From positions 1-37,883 of the forward strand of contig NZ_QJUG01000065.1 in the NCBI RefSeq assembly GCF_003426775.1: a DNA stretch of 37,883 bases, given 5' to 3'. Each line of letters begins with the position of its first letter. Position 1 is the first letter of the stretch. Source of the DNA: Allorhizocola rhizosphaerae. GTDB taxonomy: Bacteria > Actinomycetota > Actinomycetes > Mycobacteriales > Micromonosporaceae. The translations under genes were made by a program, and so were the position numbers. The notes under the pieces are model-generated. The model saw nothing but the letters and a program-made list of their open reading frames with translations, ran no database searches and had not been told where the DNA came from. Below are positions 17,845 to 24,664 of this stretch, one piece after another.

Positions 17845-18974
17845 GCGGCCGGCTTCGGCGGGGCCGCCGGGTCCGCTGCCTTGGGCTGGGCCGCCGGATC
17901 CGCCGCCACCTTGGCCAGTCGCTCGGCCGAAACGGCGCCGAACAGCAGGCGGCCGTCGTCGGTCAGCAGGGCGGTAAACAGGCTGCTGCCCAGCACTCGA
18001 CCGCCGTCGACGCGCGGCAGCCGCCTCAGCAGCCGGCCGAGGTCGTCGCGCCCGTTGTGGTTGGCGCTCACCGGCACCTTGACCACCGCCACCGAGGCCC
18101 ATCCGGACCCGACAACGGTCGTGGCGTCTTTGCCCTGTGCCGCAAAAGGCATGAGCAAAGGGACGCCCGGCAGGGCCGGCGTCGCCCGCTCGGTGACCTT
18201 CGCGCCCGCGGGTGGGGTGAAGTTGAACCAGCTCGCGTCGGGCCGGGCGAAGTCGACCGAGGTGAACCCGACCTCGAACGCCGGATCGGCCGCGCCCCGG
18301 GCCAGGATGCGCACGCGCAGCGGCACGAACTCGGCCGAGTCGAAGGCGATGCGGATCTGCCCGATCAGCGAGGCGGTGTCGCGCGGCGCGAGCACCAGCT
18401 CGTAGGCCGGCCGGCCCGCGACCCGCACGGACGCCGCAGTCGTGACCTCGGTGGACGGGCCGATCGCGGCGATCGCCATGGCCGCCGCCTGCTCGGGTGT
18501 CGTGGGCAGGGACGCCGGATCCGGGACGCGTTTGCGCTCCCGCTCGCCCTCCGGGAGCACCGCGTGGGTGACGGCTTTGTCGCGGCTCGACCACGTCCAC
18601 ACATCGCGCCCGTTGCTGATGATGCTGGTCTCGCTCAGCTCGCCGATCAGCGCGAGGCGCATGGAGCCGGGGCTGGAAAGCCACACCTTCAGCGTGTGCG
18701 AGCCGGCCAGCAGCGAACCGAAGTCCGACCCCGACGAGGACAGGCCGGGCAGCTCGGGCAGGCCGAGGTTGGCACGCACCGCGACGGTGCCGGACAACCC
18801 GTCGGGCCGCGCGGCCTGCGCGGCGGCCAGCAGTTGCTCGGCGGACATCGCGGGCAGCTCGGGACGGGCCAACGCGCTCACCGCGCGGACCGTGACCCCG
18901 GCCAGCGTCACCGCGATCGCGGCGCAGACCGGGACCAGCCAGCGGCGCCAGGTGGTAAAAGTCTTTGAGGTCAT
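17841..18974 (-). CDS. LolA/RseB-like exported protein with an N-terminal membrane anchor
   Basis: With ATG 18974, supported by GGAGGTGG upstream, the protein has 377 residues. One membrane segment (about 12-33) precedes an extracytoplasmic beta-rich domain with 'MRLALIGELSETSIISNGRDVWTWSS'-type strands (quoted in part) and 'IRIAFDSAEFVPLRVRI', which match the incomplete beta-barrel fold of LolA and of the RseB/MucB sigma-E regulators. Those proteins bind lipids or anti-sigma factors. The C-terminus is an Ala/Pro/Lys repeat tail. It is the first gene of an operon with an ABC ATPase and permease (four-base overlap), so it may present a lipidic substrate to that pump; this is inference. Confidence 0.8.
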   Translation of the reverse strand: MTSKTFTTWRRWLVPVCAAIAVTLAGVTVRAVSALARPELPAMSAEQLLAAAQAARPDGLSGTVAVRANLGLPELPGLSSSGSDFGSLLAGSHTLKVWLSSPGSMRLALIGELSETSIISNGRDVWTWSSRDKAVTHAVLPEGERERKRVPDPASLPTTPEQAAAMAIAAIGPSTEVTTAASVRVAGRPAYELVLAPRDTASLIGQIRIAFDSAEFVPLRVRILARGAADPAFEVGFTSVDFARPDASWFNFTPPAGAKVTERATPALPGVPLLMPFAAQGKDATTVVGSGWASVAVVKVPVSANHNGRDDLGRLLRRLPRVDGGRVLGSSLFTALLTDDGRLLFGAVSAERLAKVAADPAAQPKAADPAAPPKPAA

Positions 18975-19012
18975 GGGGATTCCACCTCCACACACCATGG
19001 TGCCACACTCCG

Positions 19013-19030
19013 CCTGAAAGCCACCTGAAA
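19013..19030 (+). promoter_or_regulatory. CCTGAAA direct repeat spaced 11 bases, possible OmpR-type response regulator site
   Basis: CCTGAAA occurs at 19013-19019 and 19024-19030, one helical turn apart, 39-56 bases before the ABC operon start (on the minus strand TTTCAGG-N4-TTTCAGG). Heptamer repeats spaced by four bases are typical of OmpR/PhoB-family regulators. No OmpR-family gene is in the window. Confidence 0.45.
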
Positions 19031-19121
19031 CTTCGCGCCACCTTCACACAACCCGCCCACTCCGGATTGGACAGGCTTATGCGCCATTGCCGCATGGCAC
19101 CTTCAGCGATCGATAGCTTCG

Positions 19122-19155
19122 GCCATCTGCTTGATCGGTCCATCGAGCAGATGGC
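19122..19155 (-). terminator. Hairpin downstream of the Rid gene
   Basis: GCCATCTGCT (19122-19131) and AGCAGATGGC (19146-19155) make a perfect ten-base stem, extended inward by GAT/ATC, 51 bases past the Rid stop on the minus strand. It probably ends the 24-19 kb minus-strand unit. The rest of the 231-base gap 18975-19205 shows no gene. Confidence 0.6.
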
Positions 19156-19205
19156 GGGCGCGCCGGCCGGGCCGGGGGATGCCGAGTTCAAGGCGCGCCA
19201 AAAGA

Positions 19206-19592
19206 TTAGCCGGAAACCGCGATGGCCTCGATTTCCAGGAGCCAGTCCTCAGAGTAGATGTCCGTGATGATGACGGTCAGGGCGGGCGTGTGGTCGCCGA
19301 GGATTTCGGCGCGAATGCGGGAGTTGTCCTCGCGGTATTGCCGATCCGACAGATAGATGGTGACCTTGGCCAGGTTGCGCACGCCCATGCCCGCCTCCTC
19401 GAGCACCGCAAGCACATTGCGCCACGTGAGGCGGCACTGCGACTCGAAATCGGGTGGCAGCGGCGCATCCGAGGAGCCCCACGGCACCTGTCCGCTGACG
19501 AAGACGGTTTTGCGGGCGCCGGTCACGACCGTGCCGTGGGTGTAGTTGCCGGTCGCCTCGGGCAGGACAGCGGGGTTGAGGGCCTGGATCAC
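19206..19592 (-). CDS. Rid-family protein lacking the catalytic arginine
   Basis: Start GTG 19592, with GGAGGT just upstream and a four-base overlap with the preceding XRE-cupin gene, gives 128 residues. The chorismate-mutase-like Rid fold is clear: 'FVSGQVPW', 'CRLTWRNVLAVLEEAGMGVRNLAKVTIYLSD' in part, and 'LLEIEAIAV'. RidA deaminases need an arginine in the PAR motif before the last strand; here that motif reads T-P-A-L-T-V, with leucine instead. The protein therefore probably belongs to a non-deaminase Rid subfamily and may act in ring opening, ligand binding or an unassigned reaction. It is coupled to the XRE-cupin regulator. Confidence 0.9.
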   Translation of the reverse strand: MIQALNPAVLPEATGNYTHGTVVTGARKTVFVSGQVPWGSSDAPLPPDFESQCRLTWRNVLAVLEEAGMGVRNLAKVTIYLSDRQYREDNSRIRAEILGDHTPALTVIITDIYSEDWLLEIEAIAVSG

Positions 19593-20134
19593 TTGACCTC
19601 CATGACGGTGTAGTAGATGCATTCGACCGATCCGGGGTTGGCGAACGCGTGGGTGCAGTCGCCCGCGTAGTAGAGCGCGTCTCCAGCGCCGAGCTCATGC
19701 GGCACACCATCGAGCGTGACTGTCAGCCGACCATGCTCCACCGCGATGTATTCGCGTGAGCCGGGCGCGTGCGGGGCGAACTCTCCAATCACGACACCCG
19801 GCGGCACGGTCGTGCGGATGAACTCGAACTCGACGCCCGGCAGGTTGGGCGACAGGATGCGCCGCTGCCAACCGGCCTCGTCGGTGATGGCCCGCTGCGC
19901 CGCCGCGGGCACGGAGATGACGCGCGAAGGCTCGTCCTCCCCGATCAGCCGGGACACGGTGACGCCGAGCGCGGTCGCGAGGCGGGCCAGCACGAGCACC
20001 GTGGGCATCTTGGCGCCCCGCTCGATGTCGGAGATCATGCTCCGGCTGACGCCGCTGGCGGTCGACAACGCATCGAGGCTGAAGCGCCGGGAGAGACGCT
20101 GGGCACGCAGCCGCTCACCGAGCTGTTCAAGCAC
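19589..20134 (-). CDS. XRE-family regulator with C-terminal cupin domain
   Basis: The 181-residue protein has an N-terminal helix-turn-helix (about 7-62, 'RRFSLDALSTASGVSRSMISDIERG') and a cupin barrel (about 105-178) with 'PHAPGSREYIAVEHGRLTVTL' and 'YYAGDCTHAFANPG', so it should sense a small ligand or metal-bound metabolite. Regulators of this type often control adjacent amine, amino acid or Rid genes. Its GTG start is 12 bases from the perfect palindrome at 20147-20160, a good candidate for autoregulation, and that palindrome contains a TATAGC -10-like hexamer on the same strand. The Rid gene overlaps its end by four bases. Confidence 0.93.
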   Translation of the reverse strand: MLEQLGERLRAQRLSRRFSLDALSTASGVSRSMISDIERGAKMPTVLVLARLATALGVTVSRLIGEDEPSRVISVPAAAQRAITDEAGWQRRILSPNLPGVEFEFIRTTVPPGVVIGEFAPHAPGSREYIAVEHGRLTVTLDGVPHELGAGDALYYAGDCTHAFANPGSVECIYYTVMEVK

Positions 20135-20143
20135 CCGGCCAAC

Positions 20144-20941
20144 CTATCCGCTATAGCGGAATTCCGGCAAGCCCTTGACTCCCGGCTCGACCACGAACAA
20201 CGCCCCGGCCAGCGGGGCGTCGCTTTCCAGCCGCGAGGTCGTGATGTACAGCCGATCCAGCGAGGGCCCGCCAAAAGTGCAGGCCGTCACCTTGCTGACC
20301 GGCAGCTCGACCCGCTCAACGAGCGCACCGGAAGGCGCGTAGCAGTGGACCGCGCTCCCGCCCCACAGGGCCACCCACACATTGCCCAACGCATCCACCG
20401 TCAGGCCGTCCGGGCTGTCCACCGAAACAAACGGGCGGCGGTTCACCAGCGAGCCCGCGACGTAGTCGAAGACGTCGATCCGGTTGGTCGGCGTGTCCAC
20501 GTAGTAGGCACGATCCCCAAACCAGGCGAGCCCATTCGAGACGGTGACCCCGGTCACGACCACATCGACCGTGCGGTCCGGGTTGAGCCGATACAGCGCC
20601 CCCTCCCCCGGCCCGCCCATCGAACCGCAGTAGAACCGCCCGTCCGGGTCGCAACCGCCGTCGTTCATCCGCACATCCGGCACGGACCATAGGTCTCCGA
20701 GATAGGTGTCCGCTATCGCGAAGCCGCGCCGCTGGGCCATCACCATCGTGCCGTCGTCGCGCGGCCGGATCGCCGCGACCAGCTCCCCGACACCCATCCG
20801 GGAAACGCCACCGTCCGTCGAGGACAGCGACAGCACGTCCCCGGCGAACATGTCCACCCAGCGAAGCCCGCCCCAGGCGAGGGACCAGCATGGCCCCTCG
20901 CCGTGGTACGCGACGGGATCGGTTATCTGCACCGCCTTCAT
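20144..20941 (-). CDS. SMP-30/gluconolactonase-family sugar lactonase
   Basis: The 265-residue six-bladed propeller shows the metal and active-site landmarks of SMP-30 lactonases: E15 in 'YHGEGPCW', N in 'RMNDGGCDPDGRFYCGSM', N in 'SNGLAWFGD' and D in 'VDSPDGLTVDALGN'. Such enzymes open aldonolactones in the presence of a divalent metal, for example L-arabinono- or gluconolactone. It has no signal peptide and acts in the cytoplasm. It starts six bases after the GH43 stop, so the two are cotranscribed, linking the lactonase to arabinose release. It would fit an oxidative pentose route ending with the dehydratase at 36556; the dehydrogenase is not in the window. Confidence 0.92.
   Translation of the reverse strand: MKAVQITDPVAYHGEGPCWSLAWGGLRWVDMFAGDVLSLSSTDGGVSRMGVGELVAAIRPRDDGTMVMAQRRGFAIADTYLGDLWSVPDVRMNDGGCDPDGRFYCGSMGGPGEGALYRLNPDRTVDVVVTGVTVSNGLAWFGDRAYYVDTPTNRIDVFDYVAGSLVNRRPFVSVDSPDGLTVDALGNVWVALWGGSAVHCYAPSGALVERVELPVSKVTACTFGGPSLDRLYITTSRLESDAPLAGALFVVEPGVKGLPEFRYSG
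20147..20160. promoter_or_regulatory. Perfect palindrome TCCGCTATAGCGGA, probable XRE-cupin operator
   Basis: The 14-bp palindrome lies 12 bases before the regulator start codon and within the last codons of the lactonase gene. Its centre gives TATAGC (minus strand, 20150-20155) as a -10, which would start a short-leader message; binding would block it. Confidence 0.6.
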
Positions 20942-20947
20942 AGGCGA

Positions 20948-22453
20948 CTATTGTGCCGGTTCACCCGACGGGGCCGGAAGCACGGTGCCGACCGCGACCG
21001 GCGTGCCGAAGTTCGGCGTGCCGTCCGCGTTCCAGGTGAACTTCTGCGCCCGCGTCGTGCGGTTCATGTCGCAGCCGCCGCTCGTCGAGTTGTTCGCGTG
21101 GTAGACGATCCAGTCCTCGGTCCCGTCCGGGGACTTGAAGAATCCGTTGTGGCCTGGGCCGTACACCCCGGCGGCATTGTTTCTTTGGAAGACGGGATTC
21201 GGCGACTTCACCCACGACCCGGAGTTCAGCGGATCGCCACCGTTGTACCGCAGGATGCCCATCTTGTACTCGGGCGTCGAGCAGTGGCTGGCGGAGAACA
21301 CGATGAACGTCTGCCCGTTGCGCTGGATGACCTCGGTGCCCTCGTTCACGGCACCGCCGACCGTCTCCCACGAATACGTTGGCGTGGAAAGGATCCGGCG
21401 CGTGCCACTGGCCGTCCACGGGTTGGACATCGGCCGGATGAACGCCGGCTGGGATCCGTTGTAGAACGTGCCCAGCAGATACATCTGCCCGTTGAGCTGA
21501 AGGATGCTTCCGTCCAGCTCCCAGGTGTTGTTCTGCTGCGGGTCGAGCAACGAGGCCTTGAACGTGTACGGGCCCATCGGGTCCAGACCCGCGCTCTCCA
21601 GCACATGAATCCGTTGCGTGGGCAGGAAGTCTGACACGTTTCGCCCGGCGGTGAAGTACAGGTACCACCGGGTCCCGCTGGGCCCGCTGAGCAGATGGAA
21701 CTCGGGCGCCCACATGTTGCAGCACGCGTTCGGGTGCTGGCTCAGGTTGTAGATGACCTGATCCGGAGCCGACGCCAGCCCGCGCAGCGTGGTCGCCCTT
21801 CGCATCGTGATGGTCGAGTTCCAGGTCGTCGTGGCCAGGTAGTAATACCCGTTGTAGTACTGCAGCCACGGGTCGGGCCCATGCAGCGACAGCGGGTTGG
21901 TGAACGTGTTGCCGCCACCGCCCCCATTCGTGAAGTTGGGCAGACGCCACACCCGGCTCGTTGCCGTGCTGCACGGCAGCTGCACCAGGCCCGTCCCCGA
22001 AGCGGACGACCCTCCATTCGGGACGATGCACTTGCCCGAGCTGACCGACTGGATGTTGAACGTCTTGTCCGTGCCGCTGATCGAAACCGGGTTCAGACGC
22101 CACTTCTGGTTGTTGCCGCCGTGGCAGCTCCACTGGATGACGGTGGCGTTGTCGGCGGTCGAATTGCCATACACGTCAACGCATCTGCCCGAGGTGGTGG
22201 GCGTGTTGATGGTGTACTGGTCGGCCGTGCCCGACACCGGGGTGAAGGTGAAGTTCATGCTGCAGGCGGCCTGAGTGAGCTGCGTGCCGTTGGTGGTCGA
22301 GTTGTTCGGCACGATCATGCAGTTGTTGCCGTTCTGGTTCACGGCGGTGGAGCTGAACGTGACGATCGCGGCCGCCGGTGACGCCGGCGTCACCGCCAGG
22401 CCGGCGGCCGAGACCACAAGGGTCACGGCCGCGGCGAGGAATCGGCGAGACAT
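20948..22453 (-). CDS. Secreted ricin-GH43 glycosidase, probable alpha-L-arabinofuranosidase or arabinanase
   Basis: ATG 22453 with AAGGAG upstream gives 501 residues. A Sec signal peptide (1-29) is followed by a ricin-type beta-trefoil (CBM13-like, about 32-172, with repeated 'Q.W' motifs) and, after a Gly/Asn linker, a five-bladed GH43 domain (185-500). The catalytic set is visible: base D194 in 'HGPDPWLQYYNGYYYL', modulator D314 in 'WELDGSI', and acid E374 (or E371) in 'NEGTEVIQRNG'. It resembles actinomycete GH43 exo-alpha-L-arabinofuranosidases. The lectin should bind galactose- or arabinose-containing polysaccharide. It follows the metzincin-ricin gene by 17 bases and is coupled to the lactonase gene. 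Confidence 0.93.
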   Translation of the reverse strand: MSRRFLAAAVTLVVSAAGLAVTPASPAAAIVTFSSTAVNQNGNNCMIVPNNSTTNGTQLTQAACSMNFTFTPVSGTADQYTINTPTTSGRCVDVYGNSTADNATVIQWSCHGGNNQKWRLNPVSISGTDKTFNIQSVSSGKCIVPNGGSSASGTGLVQLPCSTATSRVWRLPNFTNGGGGGNTFTNPLSLHGPDPWLQYYNGYYYLATTTWNSTITMRRATTLRGLASAPDQVIYNLSQHPNACCNMWAPEFHLLSGPSGTRWYLYFTAGRNVSDFLPTQRIHVLESAGLDPMGPYTFKASLLDPQQNNTWELDGSILQLNGQMYLLGTFYNGSQPAFIRPMSNPWTASGTRRILSTPTYSWETVGGAVNEGTEVIQRNGQTFIVFSASHCSTPEYKMGILRYNGGDPLNSGSWVKSPNPVFQRNNAAGVYGPGHNGFFKSPDGTEDWIVYHANNSTSGGCDMNRTTRAQKFTWNADGTPNFGTPVAVGTVLPAPSGEPAQ

Positions 22454-22470
22454 CAAAATCTCCTTAGCTC

Positions 22471-23937
22471 TCAGGCCTTGGTCCAGAGCTGATACGTCTG
22501 CGTGCCGCAGGTCGCGAGCACGAGCAGGGTGCCGTTGGCGGTCGCGCCATTGGCCGGCTGGACGCACTGTCCGCTCCCGACGTTGAACAGCGTGCCGTCG
22601 GTGCGCAGCTGCCATTGCTGGCTGGTGGCGGTGCCGCACGCGTTCAGCACGACGCGCCCGGTGTTGGCCTCAAGGCACTTTCCGAGGATCTGCAGCGCGG
22701 AGCCCGATTGCGTGATGACCTGGTTCGGGTTCGTGTGGCAGGTCCAGATGATCATCTGGGTGCCGTTGGCGGTGTTGCTGTTCGGATCGTCGAGGCACGT
22801 GCTGGACGCGTTGTTGCGCAGCCGGAACGTGGTCGGCGTCGGCCCACCGGGCCCGCGGATCAGGAAGTGGTTGTCGGCCACGTTGTAGTACTGCGCCAGG
22901 TAGCTGCCCGCGGGCGGGTTGGTGTGGTAGTAGTCGTCGTGCCCGCAGTCCAGCCGGTTGTCGTGCGCCCGGTCGGTGCACACCGTGCGGATGACCGTGT
23001 TCGCGTGGTCCTTGTAGCACATGACATCCCACTCGTCCTCGCAGTGGGCGTAGCCGGACGCGTTGGGGGCGTTGTTGTTGACCGCGCCGAGGGTGTGGCC
23101 GAGCTCGTGCGCCGCGACTCCCGCGCTCCAGCAGCCCGCGTCGGCGCGGGCGTACTCGGGTCCGCTGTTGGACCGGTTGTTGTCGCTCTTGCTGGTGTCG
23201 CCGGCGAACCCGCCTATTCCGCAGTAGACCCGGGACTCGGTGAACTGCAGGTACTTGCGGTCGGTGCGGGTGTAGCCCGCCGCGCGGACGGCGTTGAGCA
23301 GCGGGGCCCAGTCGTTGGCGTTGAGCGCCGAGTCGGAGATCTGCACGTCGCGGACCACCGGGCGGCACGCCCCGTTCACGGTCTCGGTAACGTAGCGGAC
23401 CCGCCGCTCGCCGCCGGTCTCCCGCGCGCTCTCGTAGTAGATGGTGTCCACCTGCTCGGCGAGCGAGCGGAGCTGCTCCACGACCTGGCTGTAGCGGTTG
23501 GTGCTGCCGTGGATGTAGAGGACCTCGACGCGCTTGCCGCTGACGCCGTCGCCCTCGCAGACCGCCTGCAGCTGCGGGCCGTCGGCCGTGGCCGCGGTCA
23601 GCGGCACCGGGCGCTTCACGTCCAGGCCGGATCCCGGCGGAGGCGCATCCGGTCCGTGGGTGCACATCACAAAGTCAATACCCATTACCTGGTACCCGCC
23701 CGCGCACGGGCCGGTCTTCGAGATCGCGAGGCCGCGGTAGACGAGCCCGCGCGCCGGATCCTCTTTCGGCGCGCCTTGCACGGCGGCGTGGTCGTGGGAG
23801 TGGTCGTGACCGTCCACAGTGGCCGTCGGTGCGGCGGTGGCAGGCGCCGAGACCGATACCGCGGACGATGCGAGCAGGGCGAGGGCGAACACGGCCGATG
23901 CCGCGAGACGGATGCGGCGATGTCGGAGGGTGGACAT
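22471..23937 (-). CDS. Secreted metzincin-like zinc protease with C-terminal ricin lectin
   Basis: ATG 23937 with AAAGGAA upstream gives 488 residues. A signal peptide (about 1-36) precedes a His-rich segment (DGHDHSHDH, 43-50). The central domain has H277-E278-x2-H281-x2-G-x2-N287, an extended HExxHxxGxx(H/N/D) zinc site, and a Met-turn candidate 'WDVMCYKD' (M306), so it is probably a metzincin with Asn as unusual third position, or a close variant. Many cysteines suggest disulfides. Residues 369-488 are a ricin-type trefoil with three repeats ending 'Q.W/Q.L'. Its operon partner is ricin-GH43, so both probably bind one glycan; the target may be a glycoprotein. It is perhaps self-processed through the His-rich prosegment. 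Confidence 0.85.
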   Translation of the reverse strand: MSTLRHRRIRLAASAVFALALLASSAVSVSAPATAAPTATVDGHDHSHDHAAVQGAPKEDPARGLVYRGLAISKTGPCAGGYQVMGIDFVMCTHGPDAPPPGSGLDVKRPVPLTAATADGPQLQAVCEGDGVSGKRVEVLYIHGSTNRYSQVVEQLRSLAEQVDTIYYESARETGGERRVRYVTETVNGACRPVVRDVQISDSALNANDWAPLLNAVRAAGYTRTDRKYLQFTESRVYCGIGGFAGDTSKSDNNRSNSGPEYARADAGCWSAGVAAHELGHTLGAVNNNAPNASGYAHCEDEWDVMCYKDHANTVIRTVCTDRAHDNRLDCGHDDYYHTNPPAGSYLAQYYNVADNHFLIRGPGGPTPTTFRLRNNASSTCLDDPNSNTANGTQMIIWTCHTNPNQVITQSGSALQILGKCLEANTGRVVLNACGTATSQQWQLRTDGTLFNVGSGQCVQPANGATANGTLLVLATCGTQTYQLWTKA

Positions 23938-24022
23938 GTGCGGCGTTCCTTTCGTTAGGACGGTGAACCGGCTGGCGGCGGCGAGCCGGGCGCAAGCCGC
24001 CGCCAACCGGGGTCGGCAACCC

Positions 24023-24432
24023 TTATAGGGCAGCGATTTCGCTCGCGCTCAGGGCGCGGCTGTAGATCCTGAAGTCGTCGATGGCTCCATCCAGATAGGG
24101 GTCACTGCCGCGGTGGGCAGCGCCGACGGCGCGTCGATCCGCTGCTCCCCGACAAACGGGGGCATCGAGGACAGGTTGGTGCTGCCGTAGGCGCCCGCGA
24201 GCAGGATCGGGCCCACCTTGACCGCCTGCACGCTCGCGTTGTCGGCAGTGGGCTCGCGGGTCAGCGCCATCGGCATGGAGATGTCGACGACGTCGCCGGC
24301 GGTCCGCGGAAACACGGACACACCGATGTCAGGGGCCGCGATTGCGGGCAGGCTTGGCAGGGTCGTGGCGGCCAGCGCGCCCGCCGAGGCCGCCAAGCGG
24401 ACGGTCCTCCGGGAGACCGTAGGGTCCTTCAT
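24023..24432 (-). pseudogene. Relic of a secreted GH127-LamG glycosidase
   Basis: ATG 24432 with AAAGGAA upstream encodes a twin-arginine-like signal peptide (SRRTVRLAASAGALAA...). After about 30 residues the frame jumps to 'DVVDISMPMALTREPTADN' and 'VQAVKVGPILLAGAYGSTNLSS', the C-terminal beta-sandwich of GH127 (DUF1680) enzymes; the catalytic barrel is missing. Frame one ends at 24049. In another minus frame the DNA continues with 'YLDGAIDDFRIYSRALSASEIAAL' (quoted in part), the end of a LamG domain, stopping at 24023. So an enzyme once over 800 residues is reduced by at least two deletions and a frameshift. Its promoter (24534-24562) still looks intact. Confidence 0.75.
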
Positions 24433-24533
24433 GAGGTCGTTCCTTTCCCAGAGGGTTTCAGGGGTGCCGGCGCCCGGAGCCCACACCTCTCCCCGCTGTC
24501 CGGGATTACGAACAGCGTCTGGCATGTGGTGGC

Positions 24534-24562
24534 ACAGTAGGACTCACAATGATGCCTGTCAA
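24534..24562 (-). promoter_or_regulatory. Promoter of the GH127-LamG relic
   Basis: On the minus strand TTGACA (24557-24562) and TACTGT (24534-24539) are separated by 17 bases, a near-consensus promoter about 100 bases before the relic's ATG. It is back to back with the isomerase promoter, with the palindrome at 24571-24585 between them. Confidence 0.65.
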
Positions 24563-24570
24563 CTCCTGCA

Positions 24571-24603
24571 GCCGTTGACAACGGCTGTGCTGTAACGCAA
24601 TCT
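24571..24603 (+). promoter_or_regulatory. Isomerase promoter, twin of the one at 31026-31058
   Basis: TTGACA (24575-24580), inside the perfect palindrome GCCGTTG-A-CAACGGC (24571-24585), is 17 bases from CAATCT (24598-24603). The promoter at 31026-31054 (minus) has the same GCCGTTGACAACGG, the same spacer length and GAATCT as -10. Confidence 0.75.
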
Positions 24604-24623
24604 TTGAATCCACTGGCGACAGT

Positions 24624-24641
24624 TGTTCGAAATATCGAACA
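24624..24641. promoter_or_regulatory. TGTTCGA-AATA-TCGAACA palindrome, operator downstream of the isomerase transcription start
   Basis: This 18-bp perfect palindrome lies at about +14 to +31 of the predicted transcript. A near-identical palindrome is at 30989-31004, at the same distance (53 bases) from the CCGTTGACAACGG element. A repressor here would act as a roadblock. CGAA...TTCG-type sites are known before Streptomyces hemicellulase genes; a match is only suggestive. Confidence 0.7.
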
Positions 24642-24664
24642 TCACGGACTTGTGAGGCACATAG

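Noticed and set aside
17844-19191. An in-frame extension of the ABC ATPase to 828 residues
   Set aside because: It overlaps the LolA-like gene in another frame and has shadow composition; the ATGA overlap at 17841-17844 marks the true boundary.
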